Shown here in pieces: positions 1 through 5,963 of a stretch of DNA of 6,183 nt. This DNA comes from an uncultured Alphaproteobacteria bacterium (lineage in GTDB: Bacteria > Pseudomonadota > Alphaproteobacteria > Micavibrionales > Micavibrionaceae), in the NCBI GenBank assembly GCA_937128575.1, contig CAKZMN010000208.1, positions 1-6,183 of the forward strand, in the 5' to 3' direction. The notes below the pieces were generated by a model. It was given only the letters and a program-made list of their open reading frames with translations, was not told the DNA's origin and did no database searches. The position numbers and the translations under genes are program-made. Every line of letters starts with the position of its first letter. Position 1 is the stretch's first letter.

Positions 1-909
1 ATTGCGAATCTTCAATCGATTAACGCGCCGTGGGTCGGCCTCTAAAACCTCAAAAGTCACGCCATTATCATGCGTCAAAATCTCGCCGCGCGCCGGAACG
101 CGCCCCGCAATATCACATACAAGACCGCCCAGCGTATCGCTTTCCTCGCGATCTTCCGCCGAGAAAAGTTCGCCATATTCTTCTTCAAAATCATCAATAT
201 CAACGCGGGCATCTGCCAAAATCGATCCATCATCTTCGGTAATTAATTGCGCCTCTATCTCTCCATCATGTTCATCATGAATATCGCCAACAATAACCTC
301 GATAATGTCACCAATCGTCACCAGGCCATCAATGCCGCCATGTTCATCCACCACCAGCGCCATGTGTCTGCGGTTTTGGCGCATCTCCAATATCAAATCC
401 AGCACATGCATGGATGGTGATATAATGGGGATATCGGTCAAAAGCTCGGTAATTTTTATTTTCTTGCCGCTCGCCATAACGCTCAAAATATCTTTGAGGT
501 GAATAGTGCCCAAAACATTATCCAGATTTTCATCATAAACGGGCAGGCGGCTAAATTGTCTGTCTTCCAAAAGCTTAAGCAGCGCGCTCTGTGATGTGGT
601 TTTATCAATGGCAACAATATCCGCGCGCGGGATCATAACGTCAATCACTTTAACATCGCGCAGGGTAAGAATGTTTTTAAGAATGGTGCGCTCCTGCACC
701 GAGGTTAGGTCAGTCTCTGTGTCCTCAGATGGATCATCAATATATTCTTCAATCGCTTCACGTAAGTTGCCTTCCGTTTTGCTTTTGAACATATTTTTGA
801 ACCAGCCAAAAATACCATTTGATGAGGAGCCAGCATCATTGCCCAGATCTTGAGAAAAGATCTGTGGCGGCTGGCTAATACTCGGAGGTTTATCTTCGTT
901 TGTGTTCAT
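1..909 (-). CDS. corC: HlyC/CorC-family CBS-domain protein, 3' end cut off by the window
   Basis: Seen: 303 codons open to the window edge with no stop, beginning at the ATG at 909-907; an in-frame TAG four codons upstream rules out a longer start. A variable N-terminus of about 50 residues is followed by the family motif VMIPRAD (residues 91-97). Two CBS repeats follow (about 93-150 and 158-215), with SRLPVY at 120-125 and LVVDEHGGIDGLVTIGDI at 185-202. The C-terminal CorC/HlyC domain carries DTLGGLV at 258-264. No membrane segment is visible, so this is the soluble short form like E. coli CorC/YbeX, not the DUF21-bearing form. E. coli CorC has about 290 residues, so only a few C-terminal residues are probably missing. 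Known: CBS pairs bind adenine nucleotides; the family is linked to Mg/Co export, and E. coli ybeX has been tied to ribosome metabolism. It lies 32 bases after ybeY in the same operon. The ribosome binding site is weak (GAAG three bases before ATG). Confidence 0.93.
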   Translation of the reverse strand, partial: MNTNEDKPPSISQPPQIFSQDLGNDAGSSSNGIFGWFKNMFKSKTEGNLREAIEEYIDDPSEDTETDLTSVQERTILKNILTLRDVKVIDVMIPRADIVAIDKTTSQSALLKLLEDRQFSRLPVYDENLDNVLGTIHLKDILSVMASGKKIKITELLTDIPIISPSMHVLDLILEMRQNRRHMALVVDEHGGIDGLVTIGDIIEVIVGDIHDEHDGEIEAQLITEDDGSILADARVDIDDFEEEYGELFSAEDREESDTLGGLVCDIAGRVPARGEILTHDNGVTFEVLEADPRRVNRLKIRN

Positions 910-941
910 TATCTTCGTCTAAAAATCATAAGTAAATATTA

Positions 942-1406
942 TTACATAGCATCCGGCGGCGCGCTACTAGTTTCATACGGATTTTTTAATCCCATTTTTT
1001 CTAAAATTTCTATCTCCAAAGCTTCCATCTCTTCGGCCTCGGATTCTTCTTCGTGATCAAACCCAAGAAGGTGCAATATACCATGAACCGTAAGGTGGCT
1101 CAGGTGATCATCAAAGCTTTTCTTTTGATCCTCGGCTTCGCGGGTAATGGTCTCCCGCGCTAAAATAATATCACCAAGTGAAAAGGGTTCGCCTTGAGGA
1201 AAGGAAAGCACATTGGTCGGCTTATCTTTGCCGCGATATTCTTTGTTTAAATTCTGTATGAACGCATCATCGGCCAGAACAATACTAACCTCAGTTTCAT
1301 CAGTGAAATTGGCACCCTCAAGCGCGCCCTTAACTGCGCGCTCAATTAACGCGCCCACGTCCGGCCAGCCTTCGCTGTGTTTTGAAATATCAATGGTGAT
1401 CGTCAT
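942..1406 (-). CDS. ybeY: YbeY, zinc-dependent endoribonuclease for 16S rRNA maturation
   Basis: Seen: 154 codons, the usual length for the family. The metal-binding signature HGILHLLGFDH at residues 108-118 supplies the three zinc-binding histidines H108, H112 and H118. The other conserved block, NKEYRGKDKPTNVLSFP (54-70), includes the conserved arginine R58 of the substrate groove. Known: YbeY is a single-strand-specific RNA endonuclease needed for correct 16S rRNA 3'-end formation and 70S ribosome quality control, acting in the cytoplasm with RNase R. The start is fixed by the phoH stop codon, which is in the same frame four codons upstream. No Shine-Dalgarno sequence is seen in the 12-base gap, so translation may be coupled to termination of phoH. 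The tail after residue 119 is acidic (HEEESEAEEMEALE). Identification is secure. Confidence 0.97.
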   Translation of the reverse strand: MTITIDISKHSEGWPDVGALIERAVKGALEGANFTDETEVSIVLADDAFIQNLNKEYRGKDKPTNVLSFPQGEPFSLGDIILARETITREAEDQKKSFDDHLSHLTVHGILHLLGFDHEEESEAEEMEALEIEILEKMGLKNPYETSSAPPDAM

Positions 1407-1418
1407 GACGAATATGTA

Positions 1419-2402
1419 TCAGCTTTTTTCGTCATAAGCTTGCACAATTTTACTCACCAGCGGGTGGCGAATAACATCTTCTTTGGCAAAATTCATAAAT
1501 TTAATCTCGGGCACATGCTCCAAAGTGTCGCGCGCATCGCGCAGGCCTGATTTCTCATGATTGGGCAAGTCGGTCTGGCTTAAATCACCCGTTACAACCA
1601 TGCGCGAGGCCTCCCCCATCCGCGTCAGCAACATTTTCATCTGCGTCGCGGTGGTGTTTTGCGCCTCGTCCAAAATGACAAACGCGTTACTAAGCGTTCG
1701 TCCGCGCATAAAGCCTAGCGGCGCAACTTCAATCTCGCCGCTTTCCATTTTCTTGGCGACCAAATCCCACGGCATCATGTCCTGCATCGCGTCATATATG
1801 GGGCGTAAATACGGATCGACTTTTTCCTGCATGCCGCCAGGTAAAAATCCAATGCGCTCACCTGCCTCAACGGCAGGGCGGCAAAAAATCAGGCGCTCAA
1901 CCTTGCCTTCTAAAAACATGGAGGCCGCCATAGCAACCGCCAGATAGGTTTTACCCGTGCCCGCCGGACCCATGCCAAAGACCATTTCATGATCGGCAAT
2001 CGCCTTCATATATACCGCCTGATTGGGGGAGCGCGGCACAATCGTTTTCTTTTGTGTCTTGATAATAATGTCCGCGCCAGAGGCGGAAGAGGAGCGTTTG
2101 CCGTTTTTCTTTTTCTTCGATTTTGTGGGCGAGGCCTTTTTATCGTCAAAGAACCTGAGCGCCGCATCAATCTCTGCAACGCCAATATCTTGTTTCTTTT
2201 TAAGACGATCCCACAGCGAATTTAGCACCGATTTCGCCTTTTTAACTTCGCCATTATCACCGGACAAAGTAAGCGTTCCACCGCGATCTGCGATGGAAAT
2301 ATCTAGCTTTTTTTCTAAATGGGAAAGATGTAAATTATGCTCGCCGAAGAGCAATGGGACTAAGTCGTTGTTATCAAACTCTAAAACTTGTTCGCTGACC
2401 AA
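1419..2402 (-). CDS. phoH: PhoH-like ATPase (YbeZ type), TTG start
   Basis: Seen: 327 codons, typical of YbeZ/PhoH proteins. An N-terminal KH-like segment (about residues 5-65, LEFDNNDLVPLLFGEHN) is followed by a lysine/serine-rich linker (about 90-110) and the PhoH P-loop ATPase domain (about 120-325). That domain has Walker A GPAGTGKT at 145-152, Walker B FVILDEAQN at 241-249, and a sensor-like MVVTGDLSQTDLP at 268-280. Known: YbeZ partners YbeY in RNA metabolism and resembles the N-terminal half of superfamily 1 helicases; its exact reaction is not settled. The only start that keeps the conserved LEFD segment is TTG at 2402-2400: the frame is closed by TAA at 2429-2427 and contains no ATG or GTG between. 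An AGGA at 2416-2413 sits ten bases before the TTG. The seven T residues just before GG at the start leave a small chance of a misread or a slippage site. Confidence 0.95.
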   Translation of the reverse strand: MVSEQVLEFDNNDLVPLLFGEHNLHLSHLEKKLDISIADRGGTLTLSGDNGEVKKAKSVLNSLWDRLKKKQDIGVAEIDAALRFFDDKKASPTKSKKKKNGKRSSSASGADIIIKTQKKTIVPRSPNQAVYMKAIADHEMVFGMGPAGTGKTYLAVAMAASMFLEGKVERLIFCRPAVEAGERIGFLPGGMQEKVDPYLRPIYDAMQDMMPWDLVAKKMESGEIEVAPLGFMRGRTLSNAFVILDEAQNTTATQMKMLLTRMGEASRMVVTGDLSQTDLPNHEKSGLRDARDTLEHVPEIKFMNFAKEDVIRHPLVSKIVQAYDEKS

Positions 2403-2412
2403 AAAAACACCA

Positions 2413-2416
2413 TCCT
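2413..2416 (-). promoter_or_regulatory. Ribosome binding site supporting the phoH TTG start
   Basis: AGGA on the minus strand, ten bases upstream of the TTG at 2402. The overlapping ATG at 2413-2411 is out of frame with phoH and reaches TAG after ten codons, so it is not the gene's start as the sequence stands. Confidence 0.4.
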
Positions 2417-2439
2417 GCTGTTTGTTTTATGTATCCTTT

Positions 2440-2458
2440 ATTATACCGCATCTGGCGG
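2440..2458 (-). promoter_or_regulatory. Candidate phoH promoter -10 box with an adjacent dyad
   Basis: The minus strand has a perfect TATAAT at 2445-2440, which would place a transcription start near 2433 and a leader of about 30 bases before the phoH TTG. No good -35 is seen at 16-18 bases; TTGTTC occurs only at a 20-base spacing. Immediately upstream is a perfect inverted repeat, CCGC-N5-GCGG (2446-2458), inside what would be the spacer. It could be a repressor or activator site. It is not a terminator for the preceding gene, because no T run follows it. Confidence 0.4.
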
Positions 2459-2479
2459 AAGAAAAGAACAAAAAGAAAC

Positions 2480-3052
2480 TTAATGATTATTCGCAGGTAT
2501 AAGCTTCCTATTAATATAGTCCTTGGATTCTTTGTTGTTTTTGCTGAGTTCGTGCAGTCTGTAAGTAATGCTTTTTTCAGCCAGATCAATACCAGTCTTT
2601 TCTTCTTCGGTTGTGGGCTGAATAGAAAATTCTGCGAACTTACTTTTTAAATCATTTAGCTTTTCCTGAACCTTTAATGAGTGGTTAGTTCTTAAAAACT
2701 CTGTGTCATTTGTGTAAATCACAATGGCGTGCTTTTTCTTGGCTTTTTTAAGGAACTGAGCCACAGCCTCAATACGGGCCATCATTGGTGCTATTCTGTG
2801 CCTAGATGGCAGCTCAACATCAACCGCCTGACAAAATTTATAGATGTTGGTTTTAGGTGCATGTGCCGCCGGATCATGCTTCAGCATTTTTTCTGCGCTA
2901 ATTTTTTGCTTAGTTTTTGCATTCTCAATAGAGCTAACGCAGCCTGATATAACGCGGCTTTTACCGTTCTGCACATCCGCAAAGGCCAGCACAAGCTTAT
3001 GTGTTTTTCTAGGTTTCTTCTTTTTAAATGGATCGGGGGCGGCGCTTGTCAA
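2480..3052 (-). CDS. Lysine-rich protein of unknown function inside the miaB-phoH block
   Basis: I do not recognise this gene. It has 190 codons from a TTG start at 3052-3050, with GGAGA at 3066-3062 nine bases upstream; the frame is closed by TGA at 3091-3089 and no ATG lies between. The product is basic, with a KKKK-containing N-terminus (residues 10-13) and a KKAKKKH stretch at 102-108. It has no signal peptide or membrane segment, so a cytoplasmic location is likely. Visible pattern: a hydrophobic strand HKLVLAFADV (18-27), a second strand SRVISGCVSS (32-41), a helix around RIAPMMARIEAVAQFLKKAKKK (86-107 by position), a strand HAIVIYTND (108-116), then a charged, probably helical or coiled tail (125-185). 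This order loosely recalls an RNase H-like fold, but catalytic acidic residues do not line up. G+C is about 41% (hand count of 2521-3000) against about 50% in the neighbours sampled. Its coding nature is supported by length, an RBS and co-orientation. Confidence 0.75.
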   Translation of the reverse strand: MTSAAPDPFKKKKPRKTHKLVLAFADVQNGKSRVISGCVSSIENAKTKQKISAEKMLKHDPAAHAPKTNIYKFCQAVDVELPSRHRIAPMMARIEAVAQFLKKAKKKHAIVIYTNDTEFLRTNHSLKVQEKLNDLKSKFAEFSIQPTTEEEKTGIDLAEKSITYRLHELSKNNKESKDYINRKLIPANNH

Positions 3053-3061
3053 AATACTCAG

Positions 3062-3066
3062 TCTCC
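3062..3066 (-). promoter_or_regulatory. Ribosome binding site that fixes the TTG start of the unknown gene
   Basis: GGAGA on the minus strand, nine bases before TTG at 3052. There is no ATG or GTG in frame between the upstream TGA (3091-3089) and this TTG. Confidence 0.5.
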
Positions 3067-3083
3067 GTGTTACGCAGTTATTT

Positions 3084-3104
3084 AATCTTCATATTAGGAA
3101 GATT
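3084..3104 (-). repeat. Perfect 7+7 inverted repeat in the leader of the unknown gene
   Basis: AATCTTC (3084-3090) and GAAGATT (3098-3104) are exact reverse complements around a seven-base centre. The dyad begins two bases downstream of the candidate -10 box, so it spans the expected transcription start (about 3099). It fits either an operator that blocks transcription or a 5' leader hairpin. It is not followed by a U run in the minus direction. Four T residues follow on the plus strand, but no plus-strand transcript is expected here. Confidence 0.6.
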
Positions 3105-3105
3105 T

Positions 3106-3135
3106 TATATAGCAGCTACGGAAGCTGGGAGTCAA
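3106..3135 (-). promoter_or_regulatory. Candidate sigma70-type promoter for the unknown gene
   Basis: On the minus strand, TTGACT (3135-3130, five of six matches to TTGACA) is followed after 18 bases by TATATA (3111-3106). The spacer itself holds a perfect inverted repeat CAGCT-N5-AGCTG (3113-3127). The promoter lies between the miaB stop and the unknown gene, which would let that gene and possibly phoH-ybeY-corC be transcribed independently of miaB. This is a motif reading only. Confidence 0.5.
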
Positions 3136-3165
3136 TTTATTTACGTAACGACGATTGCGGGTGCG

Positions 3166-4566
3166 CTATTCAGCCGCGCTCAAAACGCTTTCGCTCGTGA
3201 CCACTTCACCGGTCAGGGATTTATCAAACCCTTCGGTGATCTTCACATCAACAACTTCACTGAGCAGGCGCTCATTGGCCTTCACATATACAGACTGGTT
3301 ATATGCGCTGCGGCCCTGAAGCTGTCCATCGCGCTTGCCTTTGCGATCAAGCAAGATGGGCATAGTTTCACCAATGCAGGCCAGATTAAATGCGCGCTGC
3401 TGCTCATTCAGCAAGGCCTGCAAACGCTGCAAACGCTCGGCCGATACCTTGTCATGTACCAAGTTCTGCATGTTCGCCGCGGGCGTGCCCGGGCGCGCGC
3501 TATACATAAAGGAATAACAAGAGGCGAAATTCACATCACGGATAAGCTGCATAGTGTCTTCAAAATCCTGCTCGCTCTCACCCGGAAACCCAACAATAAA
3601 GTCAGAAGAAAAGGCGAGGTTAGGACGAACTTTGCGCAGCTTCTCGATAATGTCGCGGTAATGATCTGCCGTATGCTTACGGTTCATCGCCTCCAAAATT
3701 TTGTCCGAGCCACTCTGAACCGGCAGATGCAAAAACGGCATCAGCTTCTCAATAGCGTGGGCTTCAATCAATTCATCATCCATATCGCGCGGATGCGATG
3801 TGGTGTATCGAATGCGCTCTAGGCCGTTAATCTTGTCAATTTCTTCAATTAAACGCCCAAGGCCCCACGTGCTGCCATCTGGGCCATCACCGTGAAACGC
3901 GTTCACATTCTGGCCTAGCAGCGTAATTTCCTTCGATCCATTATCGACCATGCGCTTGGCTTCATCGACAATTTCCATCGCTGTACGTGAATATTCCGCG
4001 CCGCGCGTATAGGGCACAACGCAGAACGTACAGAACTTGTCACACCCTTCTTGAATAGATAAAAATGCCGCAACGCCTTGACTTTGCTGTTCTTCCGGCA
4101 GCTTGTCAAATTTGGAATCCGTTGGAAACTCTGTGTTCACAATACGGTTATCGCCAAACGCGCCAATCGCCTTGGCCACCATTTCAGGAAGTTCATGGTA
4201 GGTCTGCGGGCCAAACACCATATCGACATAGGGCGCGCGCTTCAGGATAAAATCACCTTCCGCTTGCGCCACGCATCCGGCAACCGCCATCAGCATCTTT
4301 TTGCCTTGCTCTTCTTTTTTCTCTTTTAATGGGCGCAGGCGACCAAGATCGGAAAACACTTTGTCTGTGGCTTTTTCACGAATGTGACATGTATTCAGGA
4401 TGATCATATCCGCATCATCTGGTACGTCCACAGTCTTATAACCCAGCGGCGCAAGAATATCCGACATGCGATGCGAGTCGTAGGCATTCATCTGACAGCC
4501 CCACGTCTTGATAAAAAGTTTTTTATCCGCTTCGGTCTGTGGCGTCTTGTTCGTTGGCGTGCTCAT
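3166..4566 (-). CDS. miaB: MiaB, tRNA-2-methylthio-N6-isopentenyladenosine-37 synthase
   Basis: Seen: 466 codons from the chosen ATG (E. coli MiaB has 474). An N-terminal UPF0004/MTTase domain carries the three auxiliary-cluster cysteines C24 (KTWGCQMN), C60 (LNTCHIRE) and C98 (VAGCVAQ). A radical-SAM domain carries C175-x3-C179-x2-C182 (EGCDKFCTFCVVPYTRG). A C-terminal TRAM domain (about 395-460) is expected to bind tRNA. Known: it uses SAM and two [4Fe-4S] clusters to methylthiolate i6A at position 37 of tRNAs reading UNN codons. Start choice: the frame extends to ATGs at 4575 and 4635, but family members begin shortly before the KLFIKTWGCQMN motif. The 4566 ATG has TTGGA ten bases upstream, whereas the 4635 ATG would lie upstream of the candidate promoter and overlap the divergent gene. 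All key residues are present. Confidence 0.97.
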   Translation of the reverse strand: MSTPTNKTPQTEADKKLFIKTWGCQMNAYDSHRMSDILAPLGYKTVDVPDDADMIILNTCHIREKATDKVFSDLGRLRPLKEKKEEQGKKMLMAVAGCVAQAEGDFILKRAPYVDMVFGPQTYHELPEMVAKAIGAFGDNRIVNTEFPTDSKFDKLPEEQQSQGVAAFLSIQEGCDKFCTFCVVPYTRGAEYSRTAMEIVDEAKRMVDNGSKEITLLGQNVNAFHGDGPDGSTWGLGRLIEEIDKINGLERIRYTTSHPRDMDDELIEAHAIEKLMPFLHLPVQSGSDKILEAMNRKHTADHYRDIIEKLRKVRPNLAFSSDFIVGFPGESEQDFEDTMQLIRDVNFASCYSFMYSARPGTPAANMQNLVHDKVSAERLQRLQALLNEQQRAFNLACIGETMPILLDRKGKRDGQLQGRSAYNQSVYVKANERLLSEVVDVKITEGFDKSLTGEVVTSESVLSAAE

Positions 4567-4590
4567 GGGTATCATGTCCAAATATTTAAA

Positions 4591-4620
4591 TTGAGTGCCA
4601 TTAATCACAAACCAGATAAG
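4591..4620 (+). promoter_or_regulatory. Candidate promoter for the dehydrogenase gene
   Basis: TTGAGT (4591-4596) and GATAAG (4615-4620) are separated by 18 bases, four of six matches each. Transcription would begin around 4627, only about seven bases before the ATG at 4634, and no Shine-Dalgarno sequence is seen, so the message might be leaderless. The site interleaves with the candidate miaB promoter on the other strand. Confidence 0.25.
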
Positions 4621-4628
4621 AAAATCAA
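4600..4628 (-). promoter_or_regulatory. Candidate miaB promoter
   Basis: On the minus strand TTGATT (4628-4623) and ATTAAT (4605-4600) are separated by 17 bases, each with four of six consensus matches. A start near 4593 would give a leader of about 27 bases before the ATG at 4566. This supports the shorter miaB start. Confidence 0.35.
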
Positions 4629-4633
4629 GTTTC

Positions 4634-5566
4634 ATGAAACATAAGCTATTGGCCTTAGACGCGGGGCATCCCGGGCAGATGGATGCCTTAGAAGAGCATT
4701 TCGAAATTATTCGCCCATCAAAGCCCGATCCGGAGCGCGTAATCCGCGACCATCAAAACGATATTAAGGCCATCACCACATATCTAACGCCCATCAGCCG
4801 CACGCTCATGGAATTCTTGCCGAACCTCGAAATCATCGCCTGCGGGGCGGTTGGCTATGATCATATAGATCTAGAGGCAATCCGGGAGCGCGATATAACC
4901 CTCACAAACACGCCAGACGTTCTAACCGATGATACAGCGGATGTGGCTTTGCTGCTTTTGCTCAATGTCGCGCGCAGAGCCGTGGAGGGCGATGCGTACG
5001 TGCGGGCAGGGCTATGGAAAAATGGCGCGCTGCCCCTTGGGAATTGCTTGGCGGGTAAAAAGGCCGGCATCGTTGGTCTGGGGCGCATTGGTCAGGCCGT
5101 TGCCCAGCGCTGCGCCGCCTTTAATATGAGCCTTGCCTATTACGGCCCGCGCGAAAAACCGGATCAGCCCCATGAATACTATAGCGATCTATCCGCTATG
5201 GCGCGTGATTGTGATTTCCTGATTTTAACATGTCCCGGCGGCCCTGCGACCAAACATATTATCGATTATAAGGTTCTAGAAGCATTAGGCTCCAATGGAT
5301 TTCTAATCAATGTAGCCAGAGGCTCCGTGGTAAAAGAAGACGACTTGCTCGCCGCCCTCAGCAATAAAGCAATTGCAGGAGCGGGCCTCGACGTGTATGA
5401 ACATGAACCTCACGTTCCAGAGGCCATGTTCACCATGGATAATGTGGTCTTAACCCCGCATATTGGTTCGGCAACCATTGAAACCCGTACGAAAATGGGG
5501 CAAATCGTTGCAGATAACTTAATCGCCCATTTTAAAGGGCAGGCATTATTAACGCCCGTAACTTAA
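4634..5566 (+). CDS. D-2-hydroxyacid dehydrogenase, hydroxypyruvate/hydroxyphenylpyruvate reductase type
   Basis: Seen: 310 codons, a normal length. The substrate-binding domain is split (about 1-97 and 280-310) around a Rossmann domain. GLGRIG at 148-153 is the dinucleotide loop. The catalytic residues are all present: R229 (NVARGSV), E258 (YEHEP) and H276 (LTPHIGSAT). GAVGYDHID (71-79) and TPDVLTDDTAD (93-103) are family motifs. Overall the sequence pattern looks closest to plant HPR2/HPPR and bacterial GhrB-like reductases, which reduce 2-keto acids such as glyoxylate, hydroxypyruvate or hydroxyphenylpyruvate. After the second strand of the Rossmann fold the residues are AYYGPREK (168-175), with basic side chains and no acidic residue; by family rules this favours NADPH over NADH. 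An upstream in-frame GTG (4595) would add 13 residues but ATG 4634 fits the family. It is divergent from miaB and likely co-transcribed with the next gene. The exact substrate cannot be read from sequence. Confidence 0.93.
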   Translation: MKHKLLALDAGHPGQMDALEEHFEIIRPSKPDPERVIRDHQNDIKAITTYLTPISRTLMEFLPNLEIIACGAVGYDHIDLEAIRERDITLTNTPDVLTDDTADVALLLLLNVARRAVEGDAYVRAGLWKNGALPLGNCLAGKKAGIVGLGRIGQAVAQRCAAFNMSLAYYGPREKPDQPHEYYSDLSAMARDCDFLILTCPGGPATKHIIDYKVLEALGSNGFLINVARGSVVKEDDLLAALSNKAIAGAGLDVYEHEPHVPEAMFTMDNVVLTPHIGSATIETRTKMGQIVADNLIAHFKGQALLTPVT

Positions 5567-5579
5567 GAGTTTTATAAAA

Positions 5580-5882
5580 ATGAAATTTATTACAATTTTC
5601 GCTGCCATGGTTCTTTTCTCAATCTCCGCAAACGCGGCGGAGCGCTGCTACTCCAGCATGGAGGCAGAATCAGATCAGGGTCTCCGCATCCACAGCGAAC
5701 TCATGGTAATCGGCCTAAATTGCCAGCATATGGGCAAGCGCTATGGCATGAACCTATATGGTCAATATCGCGAATTAACCGCGCGCCACGCTGATCTATT
5801 CGCCTCATACGAAGATTCATTGATGAAATTCTTCAAAAAGCGCGGCGATGCAAAGCCCCTTCTGCACAGCAGATATCCTTAA
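5580..5882 (+). CDS. Small exported protein with two cysteines, function unknown
   Basis: Seen: 100 codons. A clear signal peptide covers residues 1-19 or 1-20 (MKFITIFAAMVLFSISANAA, with an ANA-type cleavage motif), leaving a mature periplasmic protein of about 80 residues. C23 and C48 could form a disulfide. A core block, GLRIHSELMVIGLNCQHM (34-51), is followed by a charged, tyrosine-rich helical stretch (YGQYRELTARHADLFASYEDSL by position 60-81) and a basic tail KKRGDAKPLLHSRYP. The core block resembles short uncharacterised exported proteins that I recall from other alphaproteobacteria, but I cannot name a family. It starts 13 bases after the dehydrogenase stop with AAGAG ten bases before the ATG, so it probably shares that transcript. 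The C-terminus may be shorter than in relatives; this is from memory and not testable here. Confidence 0.8.
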   Translation: MKFITIFAAMVLFSISANAAERCYSSMEAESDQGLRIHSELMVIGLNCQHMGKRYGMNLYGQYRELTARHADLFASYEDSLMKFFKKRGDAKPLLHSRYP

Positions 5883-5923
5883 TGTTGCGAATTAGAGGGG
5901 ATTTGGGCACCCACTAAGTCACC

Positions 5924-5963
5924 AAAAAAACAATCACCCCATTCCAAATCGTTATTGGGGTGA
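5924..5963 (-). terminator. Rho-independent terminator for a minus-strand transcript
   Basis: On the minus strand a perfect 8-base-pair stem (TCACCCCA at 5963-5956, TGGGGTGA at 5941-5934) encloses a 14-base loop. It is followed by TTG and then seven T residues (5930-5924). This is the normal order for intrinsic termination of a transcript coming from the right. On the plus strand the run precedes the stem as A residues and no U tract follows, so it would not terminate the small exported gene well. It implies a minus-strand gene or small RNA that is convergent with that gene. Confidence 0.75.

Noticed and set aside
2455..2480. T-rich stretch after the unknown gene as a terminator
   Set aside because: The T-rich part precedes rather than follows the CCGC/GCGG dyad on the minus strand, and no stem lies before the T run.
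2023..2502. Plus-strand open frame of 159 codons
   Set aside because: It is the antisense shadow of phoH; the run of phenylalanines is simply the reverse of the lysine-rich linker.
3028..3822. Long plus-strand open frame of 264 codons
   Set aside because: It lies antisense to miaB, whose motifs are unmistakable, and its translation shows no family pattern.
4633..4635. Most upstream ATG as the miaB start (489 residues)
   Set aside because: It would overlap the dehydrogenase start, lie upstream of the candidate promoter, and add 23 residues not expected in the family.
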